From Nocardia inohanensis NBRC 100128 (lineage in GTDB: Bacteria > Actinomycetota > Actinomycetes > Mycobacteriales > Mycobacteriaceae): DNA of 64,000 nucleotides. The DNA lies in assembly GCF_001612945.1 (NCBI RefSeq), contig NZ_BDBK01000002.1:868001-932000 (forward strand). The letters are read 5' to 3'. A model generated the notes under the pieces. That model did not search any database and had not been told where the DNA came from. It saw only the letters and a program-made list of their open reading frames with translations. The position numbers were made by a program, and so were the translations under genes. This document shows, one piece after another, positions 33,507 through 42,519 of the stretch; positions within the stretch are counted from its first letter, which is position 1; every line of letters starts with the position of its first letter.

Positions 33507-34801
33507 ACCCTGGACGTGGCGCGCTTACCCAGCTGTGCGGGTATGCGCGCGTATCCGTGCAGGTTGTGCAGCGGACGGCGTTGCGGCGCACCGGCCAAGG
33601 CGAGATCGGGGAACCGCTCGAACAGCGACCGCAGCGCGTACACGCCCTCCATGCGCGCCAGGCTCGCCCCCAGGCAGGTGTGGATGCCGCTCGAGAACGT
33701 CAGGTGCTCACGGGCATTCGCGCGGGTGACATCGAAACGATCCGGGAATTCGAACTTTCCGGGATCGCGGTTGCAGCCGGCCAGGGACATCACCACCACG
33801 CTGCCCTGCCGCAGTCGCGTGCCCGCGATCTCCACATCGCAGAGCGCGGCCCGCGCGGTCGTCTGCACCGGGGCGTCGAACCGCAGGATCTCCTCGACCG
33901 CGTTCGGCCACAGCTCCTCGTCCTCGCGCAGCAGCGCCAATTGCTCACGGTGCGAAAGCAATTGCACGATGCCGTTGCCGATCAGGTTCACCGTGGTCTC
34001 GAACCCCGCGCCCATGAGCAGGCTCGCGGTGGCCTTCAATTCGGTGTTGTCGAGGTCGCCCGCGCTGACCAGGCTGCTCAGAATGTCCTCGCCGGGCTCC
34101 ACCCGCAGCCGCGCGATGTGCTCGTCGAGGTAGGCGTCCATATCGAGCATGGAGGTGATCGCGGTGCGCCAGGTCTTCCACGGAATGCCGAAGTCCAGCA
34201 GGGGGCTCATCACATCGCCCCAGGCCAGGAACTGTTCCCGGCGCGAATCCGGGAACCCCAGCATTTCCGAGATGATGGCGATCGGCACCTGCGCGGCGAA
34301 ATCGGCGACCAGATCCGCGGAACCGTCCGCGGGCAGGGCGTCGAGCAGTTCGACCGTCACCGACTCCACCCGATCCCGCAGCCGCGCGATGGCGCGCGGG
34401 GTGAACGCCGCCGACACCGACTTGCGCAGCCGGGTGTGCTCGGGCGGATCGCTGATCAGCATGGACGGCGGCTCCACCGGATTCGGCGGGATCTCGGCCG
34501 CTTTGACCGTGCGATGCAGCCACTGCGGAATCTCGAACCCGTCGATGCCGAAGACCCCGAAGCGATTGTCGCGCAGCAGGTTCCGGCTGATCTCGTAATC
34601 GACGGTGGCCCAGCTGATCGGGCTGTGCGCCAGCCGCCCCTGCCGGCGCAGCTCCTCGATGTAGGGGTACGGGTCGGCCAGTCCGTCGGCGGTGCCCATC
34701 AATTGCGCGAAGGGGTTTCCGCGCCGCGCCTGCACCCGCATCAGCATCCGGGCCGATCCGTGCTCCACCAGCCAGCGCGCCACATACCGCGGGTTCATCA
34801 T
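33500..34801 (-). CDS. cytochrome P450
   Basis: A 433-residue soluble bacterial P450. The I-helix oxygen-activation motif is AGFETT, the K-helix ExxR is EEILR, and the heme-binding loop is FSSGIHTCLGASLARME with the axial Cys. An acid in the PPEHTRLRK segment and NRDPGKFEFPDRFDVTR are typical of CYP families in actinobacteria. Electrons must come from a ferredoxin and reductase encoded elsewhere, since none is adjacent. The ATG at 34801 has GAGGGAG 8 nt upstream; an open frame to 34864 is possible. The substrate is not determined. Confidence 0.93.
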   Translation of the reverse strand: MMNPRYVARWLVEHGSARMLMRVQARRGNPFAQLMGTADGLADPYPYIEELRRQGRLAHSPISWATVDYEISRNLLRDNRFGVFGIDGFEIPQWLHRTVKAAEIPPNPVEPPSMLISDPPEHTRLRKSVSAAFTPRAIARLRDRVESVTVELLDALPADGSADLVADFAAQVPIAIISEMLGFPDSRREQFLAWGDVMSPLLDFGIPWKTWRTAITSMLDMDAYLDEHIARLRVEPGEDILSSLVSAGDLDNTELKATASLLMGAGFETTVNLIGNGIVQLLSHREQLALLREDEELWPNAVEEILRFDAPVQTTARAALCDVEIAGTRLRQGSVVVMSLAGCNRDPGKFEFPDRFDVTRANAREHLTFSSGIHTCLGASLARMEGVYALRSLFERFPDLALAGAPQRRPLHNLHGYARIPAQLGKRATSRVQ

Positions 34802-34904
34802 CGCGAAAACTCCCTCGTCGTCGGATGATTCCACGGTACGGAAACCGACCGGGCGGCGGAACATGCCGCGGAGGGACCGCCGGCTCCTACCGGGGTAGGA
34901 CCTG

Positions 34905-35621
34905 TCAGCCCCGCTGGGCGGTCACCCGTTCGCTCGCCACCCGCCGTTCCCGCAGCGCCTCGTCCGGATGCGCCACCTGCACCAGCGACGCGCCCGCCGC
35001 GAACACCGCCAGCAGGCCGTCGATCAGTTCGGTGGGCGTCTCCCACGGCGTCGTGGACAGCACCCGGTCCTCGGTCGTGAACCCCTGCCGCGCAGCCGAT
35101 TTCCGGGCCTCGGCCATCACCGCCGAAACCGACATGCCATCCAGTGCGCAGCCCGCCCCGCCCGGCCGGAATTGGTCACCGTGCACCCGCACCGAGGTCG
35201 CGTAATCGGTGATGCCGACGGGCAGATCCTTGACCGGCAGGCCCATCGGGTCCAGCGACAGCGCCGCGATCTCCGGAATATCGCCCGCCTCGTCGATGCG
35301 GTCGGCGGTCACCAGCGCCAGCTCGGCGTCCGGATCGGCATTCAGCACCACCTCCGCGCCGGCCCACCAGCAGCCCAGCAGCACCGCCGCGGTCTGCCAG
35401 TGCGCGGGCAGCAGCACCGCCACCCGCGCGCCCGCGGAGAGCCCGAACTCGTCGCGAATCATATTGGCGGTCTTGGCCGCCCAATTGGCCAGCGTCAAAG
35501 CGGACAATTCGATCCGCGCCCCGGTGGCGTCGTCGTAGAAGGTAATGCGAGGGCCCGCCGGATCACGGGCCAGGATGGGTTCGAGTACGGCGTCGGTGAG
35601 GGTCTCGCTCAGTTCACGCAT
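34905..35621 (-). CDS. TIGR03089 family protein
   Basis: A 238-residue protein resembling the N-terminal half of AMP-binding acyl-activating enzymes (NWAAKTANMI, GARVAVLLPAHWQTAAVLLG, GAEVVLNA) but lacking the AMP-binding P-loop and the C-terminal domain. It is an actinobacterial family, represented by Rv3268 in M. tuberculosis, where it also lies next to the LCP gene. The stop of the upstream LCP gene overlaps its start by 13 bp, so it is co-transcribed with the cell-wall ligase. Catalytic activity is doubtful; a role in envelope assembly is only suggested by context. Confidence 0.8.
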   Translation of the reverse strand: MRELSETLTDAVLEPILARDPAGPRITFYDDATGARIELSALTLANWAAKTANMIRDEFGLSAGARVAVLLPAHWQTAAVLLGCWWAGAEVVLNADPDAELALVTADRIDEAGDIPEIAALSLDPMGLPVKDLPVGITDYATSVRVHGDQFRPGGAGCALDGMSVSAVMAEARKSAARQGFTTEDRVLSTTPWETPTELIDGLLAVFAAGASLVQVAHPDEALRERRVASERVTAQRG

Positions 35622-37120
35622 TTCGGTCCGTTCTGCCCGGCATCGATGGGTGGCGCCGGCGGCACCGGCGTCGCCGTGGTCGCACTGCCGGAGAGATCCA
35701 TGGTGGTGGTGCCGGTACTCGCCGCCGAACCGGGACCAGAGTAGTCACTTGCCAGCACCACGCGCACCGAACCCTCGGGTAGGCCCGCCTCCGCGATGAC
35801 CGGCAGCCCGCCGAGCGCCTTGGCCACCGCCCGCGCCTTCGGGTTGCTCGCATTCGCGGCCAGCACCCGGCTGCTCTGGATGGGACCGCCGATCCAATTG
35901 TCGACGCTGCCGGTGCGGAAGCCCTTGGCGGTCAGCGCCTGCGCGGCCTGGCCGGCGAGGCCGCCGGTGCCGCTGGCGTTGTAGACGTCGGCGGTGACGG
36001 TGGACGGGTCGACGCCGCCGGTCTCGTCGTGCGTGGTCTCTTCGTCGCCGACCATCTTGCCGACGTATTTGCGCACCGCCTCCGGATCGACCTTCACCAC
36101 CGATTCGCCGTCGTCGGTCCAGCCGTTGAGGTCCTTGACCGGGATGGTCTCGAATTTGACCTGGCCGCCGGAGAGGTCCTGGAGCTGGTTCAGGAACTTC
36201 AGCACATCCCAGTTGTCGTCGAGCACGACCGTGCGGCCGACGGCGTCGCTGAGCTCCTGCAACCGGCCGGGGCTGGTGAGGGTCTTGGCGCTGAGCACCT
36301 GGTGCACCAGCTGGGCCATGAACACCTGCTGGCGCACGATCCGGTCCAGATCGCCGCGCGGCAGCTCGTGGCGCTGGCGCACGAAGCTCAAAGCCTGTGC
36401 GCCGTCGAGCTTCTGGCGGCCGGCGGGGAAGTCGGCGCCCGAGAGCGGTTCGTAGACGGCGTTGTTCAGGCAGACGTCGACGCCGCCGACGGCATCGGTG
36501 AGCAGTACGAAGCCGAGCAACCCGACTTCGGCGTAGTGGTCGACGGTGATGCCGGTCAGGTTGCCGACGGTCTTGATCAGCGCCTGCCGCCCGGACTGCG
36601 TGGAGCGCTTGTCCGCCTCGGTCGCCGAGACGCCCTTGTCCAGCAGTTTCTGCTGTTCGTTCAGCTTCGTCACGCCGTAGGCCGAATTGATCTTGCCCTT
36701 GCCGAGTCCCGGAATATCCACGTACGAGTCGCGCGGAATCGAGATGGCGGTGGCCGAGCTGCCGTCGTTGGGCACCCGGATCAACACGATGGTGTCGGTA
36801 TTGAGCCCGACCTCGTCGCCCGCGTGCAACATGGCCCGCTCGTCCTCGGAGAGCGGATTGCCGTGCGCGTCGGTGCGCGAGTCGATGCCCACCATGAGAA
36901 TGTCCACCGCGCCGTCGCGGCCCCCGCCCAGCCCGAGATTGCCGATCCGCTCGATCGAGGAGACCAACCGGTCCACCTGATACCAGCCGAGCCCGGTCAC
37001 CATCAGCACCAGCGCCGCCGCGACCATGGCCAGCGCCCGCAATGGATTCGACCGCCGCGCGCGCGACCCACGGATCGGGCGCGACGGTAGCGGCGCGGAT
37101 GCCCTCGTGCTCTCCGGCAA
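35609..37120 (-). CDS. LytR-CpsA-Psr (LCP) family cell-wall ligase
   Basis: A 503-residue protein with a basic N-terminal cytosolic segment, one membrane helix (about residues 30-50, ALAMVAAALVLMVTGLGWY), an LCP domain (about 75-330) and a C-terminal LytR_C domain (VTADVYNASGTGGLAGQAA). Catalytic motifs include ILMVGIDSRTD, SIPRDSYVDIPG, KINSAYG and RQRHELPRGDLDR, with the Arg and Asp residues that bind polyprenyl pyrophosphate. The family joins arabinogalactan to peptidoglycan; Lcp1 (Rv3267) has the same neighbours. The start is TTG 37120, with AAAGGA 8 nt upstream. It is divergent from rmlD. Confidence 0.9.
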   Translation of the reverse strand: MPESTRASAPLPSRPIRGSRARRSNPLRALAMVAAALVLMVTGLGWYQVDRLVSSIERIGNLGLGGGRDGAVDILMVGIDSRTDAHGNPLSEDERAMLHAGDEVGLNTDTIVLIRVPNDGSSATAISIPRDSYVDIPGLGKGKINSAYGVTKLNEQQKLLDKGVSATEADKRSTQSGRQALIKTVGNLTGITVDHYAEVGLLGFVLLTDAVGGVDVCLNNAVYEPLSGADFPAGRQKLDGAQALSFVRQRHELPRGDLDRIVRQQVFMAQLVHQVLSAKTLTSPGRLQELSDAVGRTVVLDDNWDVLKFLNQLQDLSGGQVKFETIPVKDLNGWTDDGESVVKVDPEAVRKYVGKMVGDEETTHDETGGVDPSTVTADVYNASGTGGLAGQAAQALTAKGFRTGSVDNWIGGPIQSSRVLAANASNPKARAVAKALGGLPVIAEAGLPEGSVRVVLASDYSGPGSAASTGTTTMDLSGSATTATPVPPAPPIDAGQNGPKCVN

Positions 37121-37343
37121 CCCTGGTGTCCTTTCCGGTGGTCGGCCGACATCCCCCCGCCGATCGAGGTGATACCGCTGGAATGCCCCCGGTATGCAGG
37201 CTAGACGCGCCGGGGTGCCGGAACGCGTAGCCGACGCTCCGTGAGTCGTGCGCGATCGGCCCCGGATTCGCCGGGAGCGCGGGCGTTTGCGCAGGTGGTG
37301 ACGCATGTGCGAAAGACCGGGCCGCCGTGTCACACTGGCCGCC

Positions 37344-38210
37344 GTGACTGCCGCCGCCGTGACCAAGACCACCGCCACCCCGCTCGTCGTCACCGGTGCG
37401 CGGGGGCAATTGGGGCGGGCGCTGCTCGAACTGGCGCCCGGCGCGCGGGGATTCGGGCGCGCGGAGCTCGACATCACCGATCCGGTGGCCGTGCGGGCGG
37501 TGCTGCGCCCCGGTGACGTGGTGCTCAACTGTGCCGCGTATACCGCCGTCGACCAGGCCGAATCCGATATCGACGCGGCCTTCGCCATCAATGCGACGGG
37601 TCCGGAGGTGCTGGCCCGGGCCTGTGCCGAAGCGGGGGCGCGGCTCATCCACCTCTCCACCGATTACGTCTTTCCGGGCAAGTCCGATCACCCGTATGAG
37701 ACCGGCGATCCGACCGGACCGGCCACCGTCTACGGACGGTCGAAATTGGCTGGGGAGCAAGCGGTTCTGGAGTTCGCGCCGGATGCCCGGATTGTCCGCA
37801 CAGCCTGGGTGTACACCGGGCGCGGCGCGGATTTCGTGGCCACCATGCGCCGCTTGGAAGCCGAGCGCGAGACGGTGACCGTGGTGGCGGATCAGATCGG
37901 TTCGCCCACTTACGCGCCCGACCTCGCTGCGGGTTTGCTGGAGCTCGCCGCACAGCCCACCGCACCGCGAATCCTGCACGCCACCAACGCCGGACAGGCC
38001 AGTTGGTATGAACTTGCCCGCGCCGTGTTCACCGGCCTCGGCGCCGATCCGGAGCGCGTACGCCCCTGCGGCACCGCCGATTTCCCCAGACCCGCTCCGC
38101 GCCCGGCGTATTCGGTCCTTTCGGGCAAATCCTGGGCCGCTGCCGGACTTGTCCCGCTTCGGGACTGGAAGGCGGCGCTGGACGACGCACTGCGCACCAT
38201 CTCCGGCTAG
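37344..38210 (+). CDS. rmlD: dTDP-4-dehydrorhamnose reductase
   Basis: A 288-residue short-chain dehydrogenase of the RmlD family, catalysing the last step of dTDP-L-rhamnose synthesis. The NAD(P) motif is TGARGQLG near the N-terminus, and the catalytic STDYVF and YGRSKLAGEQ supply Thr, Tyr and Lys. PRPAPRPAYSVLS and the C-terminal GLVPLRDW match Rv3266c. The start is uncertain: GTG 37344 is used, with ATG 37305 and GTG 37362 also in frame. It is first in an rmlD-wbbL-manC run, with gaps of 11 and about 41 bp. L-rhamnose is part of the mycolata arabinogalactan linker. Confidence 0.93.
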   Translation: MTAAAVTKTTATPLVVTGARGQLGRALLELAPGARGFGRAELDITDPVAVRAVLRPGDVVLNCAAYTAVDQAESDIDAAFAINATGPEVLARACAEAGARLIHLSTDYVFPGKSDHPYETGDPTGPATVYGRSKLAGEQAVLEFAPDARIVRTAWVYTGRGADFVATMRRLEAERETVTVVADQIGSPTYAPDLAAGLLELAAQPTAPRILHATNAGQASWYELARAVFTGLGADPERVRPCGTADFPRPAPRPAYSVLSGKSWAAAGLVPLRDWKAALDDALRTISG

Positions 38211-38213
38211 GCT
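38208..38213 (+). promoter_or_regulatory. possible internal -10 box (TAGGCT) for wbbL
   Basis: A TANNNT hexamer that includes the rmlD stop codon and ends 8 nt before the wbbL GTG. It may allow leaderless expression of wbbL and manC independent of rmlD. Weak evidence. Confidence 0.25.
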
Positions 38214-38221
38214 GAGCGTCC

Positions 38222-39121
38222 GTGAGCCCCTCGGATTCCCCCGGCCGCCCGACCCTGGCCGTAGTCACGGTGACCTACTCGCCCGGCGAGCACCTGGAAC
38301 ACTTCATCAGCACGCTGGCCACCGCCACCAGTGAGAAGCCCCAGGTCATCCTGGCGGACAACGGATCCACCGACGGCTCGCCGGAGCTAGCCGCCGAAGC
38401 CAACGAACACGTCCGGCTGCTGCGCACCGGCGGCAATATCGGTTACGGCGGCGCCATCAACCGCGCGGTCGCCGAAATCGATCCGGAGATCGAGTTCATC
38501 GTCATCTCGAACCCCGATATCCGCTGGGGCACGGACGCCATCGACAAACTGCTGGAAGCCGCCCGCCGCTGGCCGCGCGCCGGCGCACTGGGCCCGATGG
38601 TGCTGGAGCCGGACGGCAGCGTCTACCCGTCCGCGCGCGCCGTGCCCGGCATCGCCGACGGCGCGGGCCACGCCATCCTGGGCAGCATCTGGCCGTCCAA
38701 CCCGTGGACCCTGCGCTACCGCCAGGACAACGAGCAGATCTCCGAACGCACCGTCGGCTGGCTCTCCGGTTCCTGCCTGCTGGTGCGCCGCGCCGCCTTC
38801 GACTCCATCGAGGGCTTCGACTCCCGGTACTTCATGTACATGGAGGACGTGGACTTCGGTGATCGCATGGGCAAGGTCGGCTGGCACAATGTCTTCGTGC
38901 CGTCCGCCGAGGTCACGCATGCCAAGGGGCATGCGGCGGGCAAGCACCCGGAGACCATGCTCCCGGCGCACCACGCCAGCGCCTACCGCTTCCAGGCGGA
39001 CCGGCATCCACACTGGTGGCAGGCTCCACTGCGGGTCGCGCTCAAGGCCGGACTTGCGATCCGCTGCAAGCTTGCGGTTCGATCCGCACTGCGCGAACGA
39101 GACCGCGCGGCACTGTCCTGA
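38222..39121 (+). CDS. wbbL: rhamnosyltransferase WbbL, decaprenyl-linked linker synthesis
   Basis: A 299-residue GT-A family 2 glycosyltransferase. It is expected to add L-rhamnose to decaprenyl-P-P-GlcNAc, forming the linker between peptidoglycan and arabinogalactan at the cytosolic membrane face. Visible are the donor-site strand VVTVTYSPGEHLE, LADNGSTDG, the DxD-like NPDIRWG, GWLSGSCLLVRR, and FMYMEDVDFGDRMGKVGW with the acidic acceptor site. The motifs match M. tuberculosis Rv3265c closely. The GTG start at 38222 is 11 bp after rmlD. Confidence 0.93.
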   Translation: MSPSDSPGRPTLAVVTVTYSPGEHLEHFISTLATATSEKPQVILADNGSTDGSPELAAEANEHVRLLRTGGNIGYGGAINRAVAEIDPEIEFIVISNPDIRWGTDAIDKLLEAARRWPRAGALGPMVLEPDGSVYPSARAVPGIADGAGHAILGSIWPSNPWTLRYRQDNEQISERTVGWLSGSCLLVRRAAFDSIEGFDSRYFMYMEDVDFGDRMGKVGWHNVFVPSAEVTHAKGHAAGKHPETMLPAHHASAYRFQADRHPHWWQAPLRVALKAGLAIRCKLAVRSALRERDRAALS

Positions 39122-39162
39122 CTCGGATCGTGCCTCCAGACAACCGGAACACAGGGGAGATG

Positions 39163-40254
39163 ATGGCGAACAGCGGCAATGGTGCCGGGTCCACCGACGC
39201 GGTGATCCTGGTCGGCGGCCAGGGCACACGCCTGCGCCCGCTGACCCTCTCCGCGCCCAAGCCGATGCTGCCCACCGCGGGTCTGCCCTTCTTGCAGCAC
39301 CTGCTGGCCCGCATCGCCGACGCCGGCATCACCCATGTGGTCCTCGGCACCTCCTACAAGGCGGAGGTCTTCGAGGACCGTTTCGGGGACGGCTCCGAAT
39401 TCGGCCTGGAGATCGAGTACGTCACCGAGACCGAGCCCCTGGGCACCGGCGGCGGCATCCGCAATGTGCTCGGCAAGCTCCGCAACGACACCGTGATGGT
39501 CTTCAACGGCGACGTGCTGGGCGGCACCGACCTGGGCGCGATCCTGGAGACCCATCACTCCTCGAACGCCGACGTCACCCTGCACCTGGTCCGGGTCAGC
39601 GACCCGCGCGCCTTCGGCTGCGTTCCGACCGACGAGAACGGCCGGGTCACCGCGTTCCTGGAGAAGACCCAGGATCCGCCGACCGATCAGATCAATGCGG
39701 GTTGCTACGTCTTCCGCCGCGAGTACATCGAGAAGATCCCCGCCGGTCGCCCGGTCTCGGTCGAACGCGAAACCTTCCCGTCCCTGCTCGCCGAGGGCGC
39801 GCACATCCAGGGCCATGTGGACATGTCCTACTGGCGCGATATGGGCACCCCGGAGGACTTCGTGCGCGGCTCGGCCGACCTGGTCCGCGGTATCGCACCC
39901 TCGCCCGCTCTCCCGGGCCAGCGCGGGGAATCCCTCGTGCACCCGGGCGCGGGTGTGGCCCCGGGTGCGTTGCTGATCGGCGGCACCGTGGTCGGCCGCG
40001 GCGCCGAGGTCGGCGCCGGGGCTCGCCTCGACGGCGCGGTCCTGTTCGACGGCGCCTGCGTGGAAGCCGGTGCCACCGTGGAGCGTTCGATCATCGGCTT
40101 CGGTGCCAAGATCGGTCCGCGGGCCCTGGTCCGCGACGCCGTGATCGGTGACGGCGCGATCGTCGGCGCGCGGTGTGAACTGCTGCGCGGCGCCCGGGTC
40201 TGGCCCGGGGTGGAGATCCCGGACGGTGGTATCCGCTTCTCCACCGACGTCTGA
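39163..40254 (+). CDS. manC: mannose-1-phosphate guanylyltransferase (GDP-mannose pyrophosphorylase)
   Basis: A 363-residue nucleotidyltransferase with a C-terminal left-handed beta-helix. The signature VGGQGTRLRPLTLSAPKPML carries the NTP-binding loop and Lys, FNGDVLGG holds the metal-binding Asp, and VEREVFP- and SYWRDMGTPEDF-like segments complete the sugar site. It is close to Rv3264c (ManC, earlier called RmlA2), which makes GDP-mannose for PIM, LAM and glycoprotein synthesis. GGGGAG lies just upstream; ATG 39163 (3-nt spacing) and ATG 39160 are both possible. It is last in the rmlD-wbbL-manC run and is followed by a strong hairpin. Confidence 0.93.
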   Translation: MANSGNGAGSTDAVILVGGQGTRLRPLTLSAPKPMLPTAGLPFLQHLLARIADAGITHVVLGTSYKAEVFEDRFGDGSEFGLEIEYVTETEPLGTGGGIRNVLGKLRNDTVMVFNGDVLGGTDLGAILETHHSSNADVTLHLVRVSDPRAFGCVPTDENGRVTAFLEKTQDPPTDQINAGCYVFRREYIEKIPAGRPVSVERETFPSLLAEGAHIQGHVDMSYWRDMGTPEDFVRGSADLVRGIAPSPALPGQRGESLVHPGAGVAPGALLIGGTVVGRGAEVGAGARLDGAVLFDGACVEAGATVERSIIGFGAKIGPRALVRDAVIGDGAIVGARCELLRGARVWPGVEIPDGGIRFSTDV

Positions 40255-40264
40255 TTCATTCCCG

Positions 40265-40301
40265 AATCGGCCGCTCACCAACTGGTGAGCGGCCGATTTC
40301 G
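40265..40301 (+). terminator. terminator of the rmlD-wbbL-manC operon
   Basis: A 16-bp perfect inverted repeat (AATCGGCCGCTCACCA / TGGTGAGCGGCCGATT) 10 bp after the manC stop, followed by TCG. Confidence 0.8.
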
Positions 40302-40353
40302 TCTGCGCTGGAGGGCGGTTCGGGAAATCATCGCGCTGTGCATGGATAGCTTG

Positions 40354-40368
40354 TCTAGCAATGCTAGA
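40354..40368. promoter_or_regulatory. TetR autoregulatory operator candidate
   Basis: TCTAGC-AAT-GCTAGA, a perfect 6-bp palindrome around 3 nt. It overlaps a -10 hexamer TAGAGT (40365-40370) and lies 8 bp before the ATG of the TetR gene, as expected for autorepression. Confidence 0.6.
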
Positions 40369-40376
40369 GTTTGTGC

Positions 40377-40955
40377 ATGAGTGCAATCCAGAATCGGAAA
40401 GAGCGGGAACGCGCCGGCCGGCATCAGCTGATCATCGATACCGCCCGCCAAATCGCCGAGACCGATGGCTGGGACGCGGTCACGGTGCGCAAGCTGGCGG
40501 ATCGCATCGAGTACAGCCAGCCGGTGCTGTACTCGCACTTCGCGGGCAAGGACGCGATCGTCTCGGCCGTCGCCATGGAGGGTTTCGCGGAACTCGCCCT
40601 CGCCACCCGGAAGGTACGCAAGGCCGCACCCGATGCCGCCGCCGCGGTCACCGCCGTCGCACAGGGCTACCTCGACTTCGCCCGCGACAAGCCCGCCCTC
40701 TACGACGCCATGTTCCTGCTGCGCACCGAATTGAAATTCGGGCCCGATGCCCCGCAGCCTTTGCAGGACGCCTTCGTCGAACTGTTGCAGACCTTCGCGC
40801 CCTTCGCCGCGCCCCACGACGCGGAGACCTTCACCGAGGTGGCCTGGAGTGCCCTGCACGGCCTCGCCACCCTGGATCGAGGTGGTCGGCTGCGGCCCGA
40901 CTTTCGTGCCGAACGAATGGAGATCCTTGTGTCCCAATGGATCCAGCCCGCCTGA
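40377..40955 (+). CDS. TetR/AcrR family transcriptional regulator
   Basis: A 192-residue regulator. The N-terminal helix-turn-helix (about residues 12-60) reads LIIDTARQIAETDGWD, VTVRKLADRIEYSQPVLYSHF and AGKDAIVSAV, typical of TetR. The C-terminal ligand domain is the TetR_C form with YLDFARDKPALYDAMF. ATG 40377 is used; the preceding TTG at 40371 would add two residues. The palindrome at 40354 suggests autorepression. The FAD oxidoreductase gene downstream on the same strand is the likely second target, but has its own -10 box, so the regulon is not proven. Confidence 0.9.
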   Translation: MSAIQNRKERERAGRHQLIIDTARQIAETDGWDAVTVRKLADRIEYSQPVLYSHFAGKDAIVSAVAMEGFAELALATRKVRKAAPDAAAAVTAVAQGYLDFARDKPALYDAMFLLRTELKFGPDAPQPLQDAFVELLQTFAPFAAPHDAETFTEVAWSALHGLATLDRGGRLRPDFRAERMEILVSQWIQPA

Positions 40956-41060
40956 ACCGCCGGGCCGCGGCGCGCCACGACCGCCGCGGTGACCTCGCAT
41001 TCGGACGCGATACCAGGGCGTGGTTCGTCACGGTCGCGGCCGTAGCGCCGGTACCGCGCC

Positions 41061-41066
41061 TACGCT
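41061..41066 (+). promoter_or_regulatory. candidate -10 box (TACGCT) of the FAD oxidoreductase gene
   Basis: A TANNNT hexamer 6 nt before ATG 41073 with no Shine-Dalgarno sequence, suggesting a leaderless transcript. Confidence 0.4.
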
Positions 41067-41072
41067 GAGATC

Positions 41073-42518
41073 ATGGCTGACGCGGTGGTGGTCGGATCCG
41101 GACCCAACGGGCTGGCGGCGGCGGTGATCCTGGCCCGCGCCGGACTCGAGGTCGAAGTGTTCGAAGCCTGCGAGGATTTCGGCGGCGGCTGCCGCACGGC
41201 GCAGGTCACGCTGCCGGGCTTTCGCCACGATCTCTGCGCGGGCGCGCATCCCATGGCGGTGGCGTCCCCGTTCTTCCGCGCCTTCGATCTGGAGAAGCAC
41301 GGCGTGGAACTGCTTGTGCCGCAGGTCTCCTATGCGCATCCGCTCGATGCCGGCCATGCCGGGCTGGCCTGGCGCGACCTCGACCACACGGTGGACGGGC
41401 TGGGCCGCGACGGCGCGTCCTGGCGGCGGTTGTTCGAGCCGATGGTGCGGAATTGGCAGGAGCTGGTCGGGCTGGGTATGTCGGATCTGCGCCATCCGCC
41501 GCTCGACGTGATCACCGGAACGCGATTCCTGCGGCGGCTGGTGGAGCAGTCCACCCCGCTGTGGAATCTGCGCTTTCGCGAGGATGTCGCCCCCGCCCTG
41601 CTGACCGGCATTGCCGCGCATGCCATCCGCCCGCCGCGTTCGATTCCGTCCGCCGGCGTCGCCACCCTGCTCGGCACCCTCGCCCATGTGCGCGGCTGGC
41701 CGATCCCGAAGGGCGGTTCGCAAGCCATCATGGACGCGCTCGCCGAGGATCTGAAAGCCCATGGGGGACGGATCATCACGGGTCACCGGGTGGATTCCAT
41801 CGACGAGTTCGACGAGGTGAAGACGGTACTGCTGGATATCGCCCCCGCCGAATTCCAGCGCATCGCCGCGTTGCCCGCCCGCTACGACTTCGCACTCGAT
41901 CACTTCCGCTACGGCGGCGCGGCCTGCAAGGTCGATTTCGCGCTCTCCGGCCCGGTCCCGTGGCGTGCCCTGGGCTGTGACCGTGCGGGCACCCTGCACC
42001 TGGTGGGTTCCCGCGCCGAGGCCGTCGCCGCCGAAAAGGCCGTCGCCGCAGGACAACACGCGGAGCGCCCGTTCGTGCTGGCCATCCAGCCCGGCGTGGT
42101 CGACGACTCCCGGGCCCCGGCGGGCAAGCACACGCTCTACACCTACGCCCACGTCCCCAACGGTTCCAGCCGGGATCTCACCGAAACCATCACCGCCCAG
42201 GTGGAGCGTTTCGCCCCCGGCTTCCGCGATCTGATCCTGGCCACGAACGTCCGCACCGCGGCCAAGATGCCCGCCCACAATCCCAACTACATCGGCGGCG
42301 ACATCTCCGCGGGCGCGATGACCTTGCGCCAGACCGTTTTACGCCCCGCCCCGCGCTGGAATCCGTACTCGACCCCGCTGCCCGGCGTCTACCTCTGCTC
42401 CTCGGCCACCCCGCCGGGTCCGGGCGTGCACGGCATGAACGGCTACTACGCCGCCCGCCATGCCCTGCGCCGCGAATTCGGCGTCCGCACCGACCCTTTG
42501 GAGCTGCTGGCCCGCTGA
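41073..42518 (+). CDS. phytoene-desaturase-like FAD-dependent oxidoreductase
   Basis: A 481-residue flavoprotein of the amine-oxidase / phytoene-dehydrogenase superfamily. The N-terminal dinucleotide motif is VVVGSGPNGLAAAVILARAG, and the C-terminal FAD contact is PGPGVHGMNGYYAARHAL. A PKGGSQAIMDALAEDL segment is typical of CrtI-like proteins related to Rv0897c. No carotenoid synthesis genes are adjacent, so a true desaturase role is not supported. The stop lies 1 bp from the stop of the convergent CDF transporter gene, so there is essentially no intergenic space. Confidence 0.85.
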   Translation: MADAVVVGSGPNGLAAAVILARAGLEVEVFEACEDFGGGCRTAQVTLPGFRHDLCAGAHPMAVASPFFRAFDLEKHGVELLVPQVSYAHPLDAGHAGLAWRDLDHTVDGLGRDGASWRRLFEPMVRNWQELVGLGMSDLRHPPLDVITGTRFLRRLVEQSTPLWNLRFREDVAPALLTGIAAHAIRPPRSIPSAGVATLLGTLAHVRGWPIPKGGSQAIMDALAEDLKAHGGRIITGHRVDSIDEFDEVKTVLLDIAPAEFQRIAALPARYDFALDHFRYGGAACKVDFALSGPVPWRALGCDRAGTLHLVGSRAEAVAAEKAVAAGQHAERPFVLAIQPGVVDDSRAPAGKHTLYTYAHVPNGSSRDLTETITAQVERFAPGFRDLILATNVRTAAKMPAHNPNYIGGDISAGAMTLRQTVLRPAPRWNPYSTPLPGVYLCSSATPPGPGVHGMNGYYAARHALRREFGVRTDPLELLAR

Positions 42519-42519
42519 G

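Noticed and set aside
41073..42518. True phytoene desaturase (carotenoid synthesis)
   Set aside because: FAD motifs fit the superfamily only; no crtB, crtE or lycopene genes nearby.
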